Below, piece by piece: positions 12,171 through 24,387 of a stretch of DNA of 64,000 nucleotides (its first letter is position 1; each line of letters begins with the position of its first letter). Source of the DNA: Prunus persica (Eukaryota; Streptophyta; Magnoliopsida; Rosales; Rosaceae); contig NC_034014.1 of NCBI RefSeq assembly GCF_000346465.2, positions 24,153,583-24,217,582 of the forward strand, written 5' to 3'. The notes beneath the pieces are model-generated. The model saw only the letters and a program-made list of their open reading frames with translations, ran no database searches and was not told the origin of the DNA. The position numbers and the translations under genes are program-made.

Positions 12171-15100
12171 CTAGAAAAACTTACTGTCGGTTGGAATATG
12201 CGAAATTTTGGGCCATTCTGGGCCACTGTCTTTATTGCATCTCTCTTTCAGAGGAGAACAGTGGTAAATCTGTATGTAGTGCAATTTGGTGAGACGTTTC
12301 ATGGCTTCAAGTGGAGGTAGATACATCAGATTCTTGCACTTCTGTATTATTAGGAACTCAAGAGATGCAAGATTTCCCAACCACTCTGGAAGAGCCTCCA
12401 TGCCGTCGAAGGAGTTTATTATTAAATGTGTTAAAGAAGTGAAGCGTTGAACTTGTTCAGGCAAACAGTTGAGCTTCGGCCAACCCAACAAGCTTAATAT
12501 TTCAAGTTGTGGAATAACCTGAAAAGCAGGGAAGGAATCGAGCTCCTTCCAGAACCCACCAATCCCCAAATTCTTTAAGTTGGTGAGGGATGCTGCAAAC
12601 ACACTAGGGGGTACGCTTTTTAATCCCTCACAGTTATAGATCTCCAACTCACGGAGTTGTATGAGGCTGTCTAAACTTGGAAAAGCTTCGAGATTCCTGC
12701 AATTCCTTATTAACAAGTGCTCAAGAGAGGTACAATGTTGTAACCCACTCGGTAGGCTTGATAATTTATCACAATCTGAAATCTTTAATTGGCAGAGAGA
12801 TGGGAGGCCGTTTGTGATTGGAATAGCTTCGAGTTTCCAAGCAATTGCTTATTGACAAGTGCTCAAGAGAGGTACAATGTTGTAACCCCATCGGTAAGCT
12901 TGATAATTCATCACAATTTGAAATCTGTAATTTGCGGAGGGATGTGATACCTTCAGGTGTAATTGGGATGCACTCCAGACGGGGGCACTCACTCAACACC
13001 ATCTCCTCAAGGCAAGGAAACACAACTATTCTTTCTGTTGGCCTTGTCATTGCTTCCGTCCATCCAATTAGCTTCGTTGCACCTTTAACAGTTAATCTTT
13101 TCAATGAAGAAAACAAATCTCTACACATCATCCAGGGTGGAAATGTATCACCTCTAAAGTTGCGAATCTCTAAAATTTCCAATGCAGAGTGCGGTTTAAG
13201 GCCTTCTAGTACATCGCTGTCATTATTGATGACCCTTGACCAATCTTCGTTTGCTGACCATGTTAACTTTAGTCTGCGTATGTTTGTCTTCTCCGCTAAC
13301 TTTGCCTCCTTTGCTTCTTCTCCATCTCTCACATGCTTCAGATCATAAATACATAATTCGCCTTTCAAATGCTTTAAGCCACCCAGCTCCTTTATTCCAC
13401 GACCTGTCTCCTTACCCACAATGAAAAAAGATAATGATCGCAGATTATTCAACCGCCCCATGCCAACTGGACATATTGTACCTCCATATGTTCTATCAAA
13501 ATAAATATGTCTCAAGTTGGTCAAATTTTGCAGTTCCTTTGGAAACTCTAGAAGATAGAGATTGCACATTCTTAACGTCTGTAGGTTATAAAGCTTGCCA
13601 ATAGATTGGGGGAGCTTTTTTATATTTGTTGCTGAAATATCTAGATACCTCAAGTGTTTCAACTTTCCCATTGAATTTGGCAACTCATCAATAAAATCCC
13701 CCTTTAATTTTAAGACACGCAAACCTTTAAATTTTGGTAATATGTTACCAAAAACTTCACCAACAAACATTGAGCGCACTTTATGAACAATTCCCTTTGG
13801 AACTCCTTGTACTTCTATGGTTGAAATCTGTGCCATATGTCGAATGCCATTGGAGTCCTTGGTCTTTGATTTTGATACATCTTCTGCAAGATCATGCACA
13901 AGATCGTGCATCTTGCAGTGGGTAATCACATTATTGTCATCCTTTCTAACATCTTGAAAAAAAGAGTTCTCCAACAGAATATTGAAATATTGATTTCCTA
14001 CATCCTCCATCTCTAGATCACTATTTTTGGGAGAAGGGTGAAGCAATCCTTGAGCCATCCAAAGTTGGATCAAGTCATCCTTTTCAATTTCAAAATCTTT
14101 GATGAAAATTGAACAATAGGCAAAGCATTGCTTCAAAGATGATGATTTCAGTTCATCAAAACTCAACTTCAAACTTGACAAGATTCTTTTTTCTCCTTCA
14201 GGTAAATCCCATATTTTACTTTCTTGAATGGCTTGCCATCCATCAATCTCTTTGGAGCGCATCATACTTCCCAAAACCTGTTGGTATTTAAGTTTAAATC
14301 ACAATTAAATAATATAATAGCATAAAATAACAATATGAGAATATACAATCCGCATTAATTTTAATCAAACATGACTAGTTCAATGAAAAATAAAATCATC
14401 AATTCAAGAAAACTAAACAAATGAAGAACACATATATACCATCATCACTTTTATTTTTAAGTAAATCTGAATTAATCAAATATAAGATTCATATTTATTC
14501 AACATATATACCTTTGCCATTAAGGGTAGACCTGCACACTTTTTGGCTATGTCCCTTCCAATTCTCTCTTGATCTTCACTTAAAGGACCACTCCTATCTG
14601 AAACCGCTTTATTCTTCAATATGAGCCAACATTCATAATCTGATAGTTTTCTCAAATCACGCACAGGAAGCGTCTGGATTATTGATGCAACATGGGCACT
14701 GCGAGTAGTGACAAGGATGTTGCTTCCTTGAGTATCTTTAATATTTAACAAACAACTGATCAACTCATCCCATTTTTCAGCATCCTCGTTCCATACATCA
14801 TCAAGAATGAGAAGATATCGTTTCCCTTTCAAAATTTCTTGGAGGTTTTCGCATATTGCTGCCTTACCTTTTATCCCAGCCTTTGTTGGTTCAACATATA
14901 TACTCCAACATCCCGCTTAAAATCGTCTTCACGTCAAAAGGGGTAGATACACATACCCATATTTTTGTGTTGAAGTGGCTGCCTATCTCATTTTCATGAT
15001 ATATTGCTTTAGCCAAAGTGGTCTTTTCCTAAGCCTGCCATTCCCACAATAGCCATAACACAAGGACGAGTCTCTCTTTTATTGCTCGAGTTGATTAAGT

Positions 15101-15638
15101 CTGTAACTATATCTGACACAAGCTCCTCCCTTCCGACCATGTACTTTTCATCCTGATCAAATCCGGAGATGGTTTCCCTGTCAAGTACCACTACCTGACG
15201 AGAGGTTGCGTCCGGCCTAGCAACTAGACCAACACTAGCTTCCTTGTTATTCAAACTCTCCAAAGATGCATTGATGTTCTTAATTTTGTGAGCAATTTTG
15301 AGACGAAACGCAACAGGATTGTGGAGTGAAAAGAAGTTGAGTACCTTTTTCTTCATTTGGTTTTGGATTTCTACCTTACGCCGGAGAAGCTCGTATTCGT
15401 AGTCATCCAGCACATCATCAGCTTCATGGGCTATGTCTTCAAGCTTCTTCACCCACATTTCCATGGCCTGGCCTTGTGATTTTTCGGCATCTTGTAAGAT
15501 AGCCTCAGTGAAGGACAATAAATCACGCAGTGTTTTTACCTCTCCTTGGAATCCCCATAAAAGACTGATTTCCTGAGAAGCAAGTGAAGCCACTTTCTTC
15601 AGTATTTCCTGGGCACCAAAAGTAAGAAAATCCGCCAT
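12171..15638 (-). pseudogene. CC-NB-ARC-LRR resistance pseudogene, NLR2
   Basis: Paralogue of NLR1 in the same orientation. The start MADFLTFGAQE, EDVID-like LEDIAHEADDVLDDYE, kinase-2 [28 protein letters not shown] and LRRs are all recognisable. The conserved-position intron has donor AAAG|gtatat (near 14515) and acceptor caacag|GTT (14275). At least three lesions break the frame. One extra A in the P-loop (about 15024-15027) turns GLGKTT into GLGKDHFG followed by a stop. About 4 bp (ATAT) are inserted near 14896 after the RNBS-A region. A duplicated LRR segment changes frame near 12840. The C-terminal LRRs (12171-12716) remain open in a second frame and end ISHIPTDSKFF. No complete receptor can be made, although a truncated CC product is possible. 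Confidence 0.9.
12714..12997 (-). repeat. Intragenic tandem duplication of an LRR unit in NLR2
   Basis: The block beginning CAAGTGCTCAAGAGAGGTAC at 12714 recurs at 12856, an offset of 142 bp. Both copies read as LRR sequence (SLEHLSI...[12 protein letters not shown]). The spacing is not a multiple of three, so the duplication contributes a frame change to the pseudogene. Confidence 0.8.
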
Positions 15639-16622
15639 CTTTCTTTCACCACTAGTACTACTAGTAATCAGTTAGAAAACCAATAACAAGATTGAAGGCC
15701 CAGTCCTGAATGAAGGTTACTGTGAATCTATATATTTAACTTTGATATCTGGTCAGTAAATTATAAACAAAGTAATATACAAATGCAGTGCAAGTTTGAA
15801 ACTTTGAAATAAATAGAGATAGATTCTCTTCCATGGGTTACATACATCAAAACCAACTTGTAATATTTGTCTTTACTTTACATATGGAATCACATGGTCA
15901 CGATGAGCAATACTACTTTCTATATCTCCCCTTCTCAAAGCGCACCAAACCTTCTCCATTCATATTAAACAAAGCATCGAGGAAGGTGCCCTCACTGCCC
16001 TGTAATGTAAATCTCAGATTCAAATTGTGAATATGATACAGGAAACATTTGGCTCCTACCCAGCCGGCAGAAGCAATTAAATTCATTTTAATTAGAAAAT
16101 CGATACCTCGAAATATCTGAAAAATATAGTTTTATAAGGGACATGGTCTTGTATGTCTCTGGTTCCAGCAGTTATTTATGTTCAAGTTCCCATACCCATG
16201 TGATTGGGGACTTTCCTTTCCTTTCCTGAGGATGTTTTATGCAAATGCCGGAGGATGCTTAATTTGGGCAAATGTCGCTTCTTCCATAAAATCAAAATAT
16301 ATGAATGGCATGATGAATCGAAAAATAACACAATACTAACAGAACAGTCCAAGCTTGCGTTTTGCTTTAATTTAATCACAGAATCTCAGATCTTTCAATA
16401 GTTCTTCACATCCATGAAACTTCATGAGCCAGTTGAATCAAGAAAAGAAGCATATTCATATATATACTACGATACAATGTGAATGGTATGTGTATATTTT
16501 CCTAGGCTCTCATGGCCTCCTTTCAAGTGACCACAGACTACGCAGAATTCACAATCCACATGAGAAAGGTAAAGACTATACATAATTTACATCTCCACAA
16601 CATGCTTTTAGAATATCTTTGT
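15639..16622. repeat. NLR2 upstream flank carrying a copy of the AAED1 3' end
   Basis: From about 15950 this flank matches 20735-21598 in direct orientation (for example GCCGGCAGAAGCAATTAAAT at 16062/20823 and CAATGTGAATGGTA at 16472/21453). The 21.5-kb counterpart covers the NLR3 upstream region plus the 3' UTR and last codons of the AAED1-like gene. A duplication of a whole [NLR + AAED1 end] unit is the simplest reading. No intact gene lies here. Confidence 0.8.
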
Positions 16623-16690
16623 GGCTAATGTTTTTGCTTTTGGATTGGTTTAGGATAAAGAAGCCGGGGATGATCCAGATATCAAAGACA
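16623..16690 (+). pseudogene. Inverted fragment of the last AAED1-like exon
   Basis: On the plus strand, GATAAAGAAGCCGGGGATGA and the bases following it to about 16688 match the start of the last exon of the minus-strand AAED1-like gene (21629 downwards, protein DKEAGDDPDIKD). About 25 bp of preceding intron-like sequence ending ggtttag also match. It is therefore inverted relative to the parent and abuts the NLR3 C-terminus. It is too short to be functional. Confidence 0.8.
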
Positions 16691-19600
16691 TTCGGGGCCG
16701 CTGTCTCTTAGGCATCTTTCAGTTAGAAGAAAACAACAGCCAAGCAATATGTGCTTTAATTTGGTGAGACGTTGCATAGCTTCAAGCGTAGGTAGATACT
16801 TTAGATTCTCGCACATGGATATAAATAGGAAGTCAAGAGATGCAAGATTTCCCAACCATTCTGGAAGAGCCTCCATGCCGTCAAAGGACCTTATTTTTAA
16901 ACATGTAAGAGAAGTCAAGTGTTGAACTTGTTCAGGGTGAGACTGGAGCTTCGGCCAATCCCACAAGGTTAATATTTCAAGTTGTGGAATAACCTGAAAA
17001 GCGGGAAATGAATCGAGCTCCTTCCAGAACCCACCAATTTCCAATTCCTTTAAGCGGGTGAGGGATGCTGCAAACACACTGAGAGGTACACTTTTTAATC
17101 CATCACAGTTATATATCCTCAACTCAAGGAGTTGTGTGAGGCTGTCTAGACTTGGAATAGCTTCGAGATTCTGGCAAGAGTTAATTGACAAGTGTTGAAG
17201 AGAGGTACAATATTGTAACCCACTCGGTAGGCTCGATAATTTATCACAATTTGAAATCTGTAATTGGCGGAGGGCTGGGAGGCCGTGTGTAATTGGAATG
17301 GATGTTATTTTGGAGCAAAAGCTTATTGTCAACATTTGAAGAGAGGTGCAACATTCTAGCCCCTCAGGTAGAATAGATAACTCATGACAGTGAAAAATAG
17401 TAAATTCACAGAGAGATGCGAGACCGTGTGTAACTGGGATGCACTCCAGACTTTCACAACCCCTTATAATCAACTCCTTAAGAGAGAGTAGAGTGTGGAG
17501 CCCATCAGGCAAAGTCCTAAGATTGGGACAGGAAGAAATACGCAGAGACTCCAGAGATGGGCAACAACCAAATACATCGGCAGCGATACATGTTAATTCT
17601 GGACAATTCTCTATCTCCAAATATGAAAGACTTTTGTTGTTTTTTAACATACCTTCCGGCAGAGAAGCAAGTCCCCTGATCTTCTTTATTGTGAGATGAG
17701 TAAGAGTGGTCAGCTGAGTGTTTATATTAGCTATCCGCATGCCACTATTCATGGAATCTATCTCCAACTTTTTGAGACATGGAAAATGAATGGGAGCACT
17801 TTTCAATTGATCACAATTCCTCAACAACAACTCCTCAAGGCGAGGAAACACAGCCATTCTCTCTGTTGGCAATACTGCAGCTTCCGTCCATTCAATTAGG
17901 TTCTTTGCATAATCAATCTTTAATATTTTCAATGAAGAAAACAAATCTCTACACATCATCCATGGTGGAAATGTATCACCGCTAAACTTGCAAATCTCCA
18001 AAATTTCCAATCCAGAGTGTGGTTCAAGGCCTTCTAGTACATCCATGTCATTGTTTATGGCACTTGACCTGTGCCACCCCCATTCAAACCTTAGTCTGCG
18101 TATGTTTGTCTTCTCTGCTAACTTTGCCTTGTTTGCTTCTTCTCCATCTCTAACATGCTCCAGATCATAAATAGATAATTCGCCTTTCAAATGCTTTAAG
18201 CCACCCAGCTCCTCTATTCCACGACCTCTCTCCTTACCCACAATGAAAAAAGATAATGATTGCAGATTATTCAACCGCCCCATGCCAACTGGATATTTCA
18301 TTTCATACCCCTTATCAAAATAAATATGTCTCAAGTTGATCAAATTTTGAAGTTCTTTTGGAAACTCTTCTGGATAGAGATCGTGCATTCTTAATGTTTG
18401 TAGGTTATAAAGCTTGCCAATAGATTGGGGGAGCTTGTTGATCGTTGTTGCTGAAATATCTAGATATATACCTTAAGTGTTTCAACTTTCCAATTGAAAT
18501 TGGCAACTCATCAATACACACCCCCTGAAATTGTAAGACACGTAAACCTTTAAATCTTGGTAAAATGTTACTAGAAACTCCACTTTCAAAAACATTGAGC
18601 GCAGTTTATGAATATTTCCTTTCGGAATTCCGTGTAGTGTTGAGGTTGAAATCTGCGGCATATGTCGATCCTCATTGGAGTCCTTGCTCTTTGATTTTGA
18701 TACAAGCTCTGCAAGATCATGCACAAGATCGTGCATTTTGCAATGGGTAATCACATTAATGCCATCCTTTCTAACATCTTGAAAAAATGAGTTCGCTAAT
18801 AGAATATTGAAATATTTGTTTCCTACGTCCTCCATATCTAGACTACTACTGTTGGTAGAAGGGTGAAGCAATCCTTGAGCCATCCAAAGTTCAATCAAGC
18901 AATCCTTTTCAATTGTGAAATCTTTTATGAACATTGAGCAATAGGCAAAGCATTGCTTCAAAGATGACGATTTCAATTCATCAAAACTCAACTTCAAAAC
19001 TGACAATATTCTTTCTTCTTCTTCACGTAAATCCCATATACTACTTTCTTGAATTGACCGCCATTAATCACTCTTTTTGGAGAGCATCATACCTCCCAAA
19101 ATCTGTTGGTACATGAGTTTGAATCACAATTAAATAATAATAGCGTAAAACTAATAATAATGCATCATACCTCACAAAATCTGATGGTACATGAGTTTGA
19201 ATCATAGCATAAAATTTATAATAACTACAGTACACAATTCACATTTTAATCGAACATGACTACATTTCAATGAAAAATAAAGTCATCAATTTAAGAAAAC
19301 TAACAAACAAATGTAGACCATAACTAGTACAAAAGTAATATCTTTCCATTTTTCTGATTTTCCCTTGATCGATTTCAATAATAGTTTTCCAGCATCACTT
19401 TTTTTACATCAGAATTTATTAAATATAAGATTCATATTTATTCCACAGATATACCTTTGCCATAAAGGGTAGACCTCCACACTTTTTGGCTATGTCCCTT
19501 CCAATTCTCTCTTGATCTTCACTTAAAGGAGCACTCCTAACTGAAAGCGCTATATTCTTCAATATGAGCCAACATTCATCATCTTTTAGTTTTCTCAGAT

Positions 19601-20581
19601 CACGCATGGGAAGTGTCTGGACGATCGATGCAACACTAGCACTGCGAGTAGTGACAAGGATGCTGCTTCCTTGAGTATCTTTGATATTTAACAAACAACT
19701 CATCAAATCTTCCCATTTTTTACCATCCTCGTTCCATACATCATCGAGAATGAGAAGATATTGTTTTGGAGGTTTTCACATATTGCTGCCTTACCTTTTA
19801 CCCCAGCCTTTGCTGGTTCAAGATACTCCAAGATCCCACTTAAAATTGTCTTGACGTCAAAAGGGGTAGAGACACATATCCATATTTTTTTGTTGAAGTA
19901 CCTATCTATCTCATTTTCATGATATATATTGCTTTAGCCAAAGTGGTCTTTCCCAGGCCTGACATTCCCACAATGGCCATAACACAAGGATGAGTCTCTC
20001 GATTGTTGCTTGAGTTGATTAAGGCTGTAACTATATCCGACACAAGCTCCTCCCTTCCGACAATGTACTTTTCATCCAAATCAAAGACGGAGACAGTTTC
20101 CCTGTCAAGTACCAGTCCTACATCACGAGAGGTTGCATCGATGAATGTCTGCCTAGCAAATAGCCCAACACTAGCGGCCTCATTCCTCAGATTCGCCAAA
20201 GATGCATTGATCTTCTTAATTTTGTGTGCAATTTTGAGACGAAATGCAACAGGATTGTGGAGTGAAAAGAAGTTGAGTACCTTTTTGTTCATTTGGTTTT
20301 GGAGTTGTACCTTACGCCGGAGAAGCTCATATCCGTAGTCATCCAGCACATCATCAGCATCATGGGCTATGTCTTCAAGCTTCTGCACCCACATTTCTAC
20401 AGCTTCACCCCCGAACTTGTGATTGTTCCGCATCTCGTAACATAGCTTCTGTCACTGACAATGATTCACGCAGAGTTGTTAGCTCTCCTTGGAATCCCCA
20501 TACAAGACTGATTTCTTGAGCGGCAAGTGAAGCAACTTTCTTCACTATTTCCTTTGCACCAAAAGTAAAAAATTCCGCCAT
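16682..20581 (-). pseudogene. CC-NB-ARC-LRR resistance pseudogene, NLR3
   Basis: Third copy of the array, from start MAEFFTFGAKE (20581) to a truncated C-terminus. Domains are recognisable in pieces: CC (20581-20405, then 20430-19906 in another frame), an intact P-loop GMSGLGKTT, RNBS-B to GLPL (19706-19456), RNBS-D/MHD (19006-18550) and a long open LRR block (18388-16682). Lesions seen against NLR1/NLR2: extra base near 20420; TA insertion near 19925; about 16-bp deletion before kinase-2 near 19755; frame change with a TAA at the start of exon 2 (about 19065); base loss near 18580; TATA insertion near 18470. The C-terminus ends DSGPECL instead of DSGPEWPKISHIP because the gene is fused there to the inverted AAED1 fragment. 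Confidence 0.9.
19084..19205 (-). repeat. Tandem duplication spanning the NLR3 intron-exon border
   Basis: GCATCATACCTC...GGTACATGAGTTTGAATCA occurs at 19084 and again at 19162 (78-bp offset), duplicating the acceptor side of the intron and the first bases of the following exon. Confidence 0.75.
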
Positions 20582-21566
20582 CTTTTTTTCTCTACTACTT
20601 ATGAAGACCAAAACGCATAACAAGATTAAAGGCGCAAAGTATCTCTCCCCAGTCCTGAAGCTTACTATGAATCCATAGACGAACTTATAATATAAACAAT
20701 GTGTATACAGATGCCGTGCAAGTTTGAATCACATCTCCTTTTCAAAGCATCAAGGAAGGTGCCCAATAAGTTTCATATTCAAACTGTGAATATGATATAG
20801 GAAAGACTTGGCTAATACCTAGCCGGCAGAAGCAATTAAATTCATTTTAATTTTAAAGTCAATACCCCTTTTATAAAATTAAATAAATAAATAAAAAGTA
20901 AATAAAGTCAATCCTCAAAATTCAAACATGTTGGCACGATGATTAGATGCAAAATTATAAAAATGAAATCCGACTAATATCTGAAAGTTGTAGAGTTTTT
21001 CCATGGCTGTTTGTGTAGTGTAGCTGACCCACAAAAAAACTTTTAGTACCTCATCATCTGACCAAGTCCATGGTTAAAGCAGTTAAGTTGCGGACTTGCA
21101 TTCCCATAGAAATGGTATGGGAGACTTTCCTTTCCTAAGGATGTTTTATGCAGATGTCGTAGGATCCTATGGTTTTTAGTTGTTTGTTGTTTGGGCAAAT
21201 GCCATTTCTTCCATAAAATGAAATAAAAAGAAAAGAAAAGTTTACAGTCGTTGCACAAAACCATATGGTCCATATGTAGTATGAATAACAGGAATCGAAA
21301 AAATTGAAAAATAACGCAATAGTAACAGTCTCAACCTGCGTTTTGCTTAATTTAATTACACAATCTCAGATTTTTAATCGTTCTCCACATCTATGAAACT
21401 TCAAGAGCCAGTTGAGTCAAGAAAAGAAGCATATTTATCTCTACAATTATACAATGTGAATGGTACTTGTACATGTTCCTAGGCTCTCAAAGCCTCCTTC
21501 TAAGTGACCACAAACTATCCAGAATTCACAATCCACTTGGGAAAGGTAAAGAAGACTATACAGAAT
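20582..21566. other. NLR3 upstream region and AAED1-like 3' UTR
   Basis: Spacer between two minus-strand genes. It holds the NLR3 promoter side (left) and the probable AAED1-like 3' untranslated region (right). It is the source-like counterpart of 15950-16622. No other coding sequence is supported. Confidence 0.6.
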
Positions 21567-24126
21567 TTACATCTCACAACATGCTTTTAGTATATCCTTG
21601 ATATCTGGATCATCCCCGGCTTCTTTATCCTACTCCAATAAAAAACAAAAACAAACATGGAATTACACAGCAGCTACAAGTCACTAGCAAAAGAGGTATC
21701 TTAATATCAACTCATTTGTATGCTTTGAAAACTATATGCCTACTTCCCTCTATTCTGTTCTCTTATTAATCAAAATGAATTGTCTTGTGTTATCAGCCAA
21801 TATTGCCACATTATCTAGTGTTTAAAAGTTTCAATAGGAACTTTAAACAAGTTCCAGAACTTGTTAGCCACAGACAGTCATGAGTAAGTTCATGTCTTAA
21901 CTCGAAAGAGAATAACCTTCGAAGGCTCTACTTGTACATATTGAGTCATTTGAATTCTTTAAGAACTACACATGTACTTCCAGTTATTCTGTTCTCCAAA
22001 TCAAACTGGATAGTCTTGAGTTATCAGCAAAATATTGCCAGATTATCTGGTGGTTTGAAGTTTCAAACTAAACTGGTTAAAACTGCATGATTAACCAACA
22101 AGGCTATTAACTCCAAAGAAAACAGAAGGATAGGAGACTTGCCTTGTGTATGTACAGGATGTTGCTTTTACCAGGACCCGCAACTAGAATTCCACCTTGC
22201 TGCCTGCCAAACAAACAATGCCACACATGTAAAGCTTGTGTTAATTACTTGCTAGGAACAAAAATTGTAATAGAAGGTTACAACTTGTAAATATTCTCAT
22301 GATTAGACTTATATAATACTTGTGGTAAGATGGATATACGGACATACCAGCCGCCTCTGGCCACGGTGTCCTGTTCAAAAGAAAGTTTCCAGTCTTGCCG
22401 GTAACCCTCCATGTACAACTCTATTATCTTAAGACCTGCCTAGAATGTGGCAGAAGCAACTTAGATAAGAAGTCCTACTTTCTGTAAGAAAATCTTAGAA
22501 ACTTCAGAAGCACCCCTTCTAGCTATAAGCACCTAGTACGTCTATGCATTGTCACATTAAAAAAAAAACATACAATGTTGCTTACGTACTTTGGGAGTAA
22601 ATGTGGTTAAGACCCCAGAAACAAATCTCAATGCCTCGTATGATGAGTGACTCGGATCTGCATAAACTTCTGGAATGAAAAAAAAAAAAAAAACGAAGTT
22701 CTGTGACTGGGATGCCTTCAGAGGGAGAAAAAAATTATAACAGAATTAGTAAAAGCCCTTCTGAAACTTACCTCCTTTGAACTTTGTTTGCTCAGCGAAT
22801 GCTTTTCCCTACAACAAGTTACTGCATATGGTTATAACAAAGGTTTATAGCATTTGCACCAAAGAGTAAATCAGAACAAGAAATAGATAATGAAGCCTTG
22901 GCTAGTGAGCTTTGGCAAGGTTCAATTCACAATCTAGTACAAACTACAAAGTGTTAATGATAAGAAGTGCTCTTCCATATTTTTGCCATGTCACATCCCT
23001 GAATTTACAGGGAAATAGCCGAAATTACGAGACTCCCTCCCTTCTACAGATGGCAGATGGAAGTCATACATCAACACAGAAATGTAAGAACGTGACATCA
23101 CCACCTCTACCTACCTATTTAAAGATTAATTAAGCTAACATGCTTATCTATTTTGGTTAATTGTATATGATTTCTAAGAGCAAACCTGATCAATGCTACC
23201 AGGTCCAATCAAAACAAGTGCCACACCAGATGCATCCATTATATCCTGTCAACATATGAAATGTGTTTAAGGCAAGCAAGCTAGAGAGGCAGTACCCTTG
23301 TGTTGTTTTAAGGCAATTAGGCATCCCCTATTTCTGTAATTGACAAGAATCCCATCCAATGATTACCATATAGCAAAACTTATTCAAATTTGTAATGCAT
23401 ATAAATTTGCATCATTAAAATATAAACTAAACAAGTTGATGACAAGCATGTATCAAATTCTATCCAGTGATAAATTATTAATGGGTAATTACCTTCTTTG
23501 ATGCAAGATAGTCAGCCCGTTTGCGGCAAAATACGCATCTGAAAATTAAACAAAAATTTAATTTTTAACCTATTTAGCTTAACAATTACTAATAATAATA
23601 AAACTTAGCAGAAAATGAAATTACTAAGCAAAACTTTATTGCAGATTATACTAGTTCAATTATTAATACTAGAACATTACCCGAAATGGCGGGCAAATGC
23701 GATGACAGCTGTCCTATCTTTCCACAAATCCGAAATCGGAATTCCATTTCCATTCAAATCAAACACCTTCACCGTCTCCAATAAACTCGCTGCATCTTCA
23801 CCGTTCAAAGAAGACTCGGTCCCTGTTCACATCCACGCACGATTACAACAAAATAGATAAAATATGTAATTGTTTTCTTTTCCATCAGTTTCTCGGAAAC
23901 CAAACAGGCTATTAGAAAACGAAAACTTGCCTGGAGAGCCAGAGACTGCAGATCCTACGACGTGGCTTTGCCGCGGTGAGAATTTGATCAGTCTCTTGCA
24001 GCTATTGAGATTGGGAAGAAGGCTGCCGATATTCAGATTCGAAATTACAGGTGTCGAGGGGCAATTGGTGTTCCTCTTTGGAGGGAGTGAGGTGGAGTAT
24101 AGTGTTGCAGAGAGAGTAACCGCCAT
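21567..24126 (-). CDS. AAED1-like AhpC/TSA (thioredoxin-fold) protein, probably plastid
   Basis: Peroxiredoxin-like protein of the AAED1/PRXL2 family, presumed redox role in the chloroplast. Nine exons on the minus strand keep phase throughout: 24126-23931, 23822-23681, 23538-23493, 23245-23186, 22808-22772, 22669-22590, 22439-22348, 22203-22143, 21629-21567; 258 residues. The first 65 residues are Ser/Thr/Asn-rich with few acidic residues, like a transit peptide. The core reads VFDLNGNGIPISDLW, then TAVIAFARHFGCVFCRKRAD with a CxxC at about 114-117, then GVALVLIGPGSIDQ, VYADPSHSSYEALRF, GGWQQGGILVAGPGKSN and the tail DKEAGDDPDIKDILKACCEM. Introns 1 and 8 use GC donors (AG|gcaagt). It is divergent from the adenylate kinase gene. 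The family is clear; the substrate is not known from sequence. Confidence 0.9.
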
Positions 24127-24387
24127 GATTTCTCAAAGGAAAGAAGCAGCCGAGTAAGTGGCGACGTTACGACCGTTGGTGTATTTCATTATTTTATGGG
24201 AAACGAGGCTACACGTGGCAACTCGTGATCTGTCCCTTGAACAAAACATTACGAACGACAAGTCGTTTTCGGTATGATAAAAAAAAAACAACGACGTTAG
24301 GGTTGCGCGGCATAAAACCAAACGCTTCTAACTTCCAACCAACTTTCTCAGTCTCTCTCCCATCTCTCTGCAAACTTCGGCATTTCA
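24127..24387. promoter_or_regulatory. Short divergent (bidirectional) promoter region
   Basis: Only 261 bp separate the start codons of the AAED1-like gene (minus) and adenylate kinase (plus), so both promoters and leaders must share this interval. It contains ACGT cores (CTACACGTGG near 24210, CGACGTT at 24162 and 24292) and no evident TATA box for either gene. Confidence 0.7.

Noticed and set aside
13595..13925. Plus-strand ORFs across the NLR genes
   Set aside because: They are antisense shadows of conserved LRR and NB-ARC coding sequence; the same holds at 1515-1757, 12845-13348 and 17439-18170.
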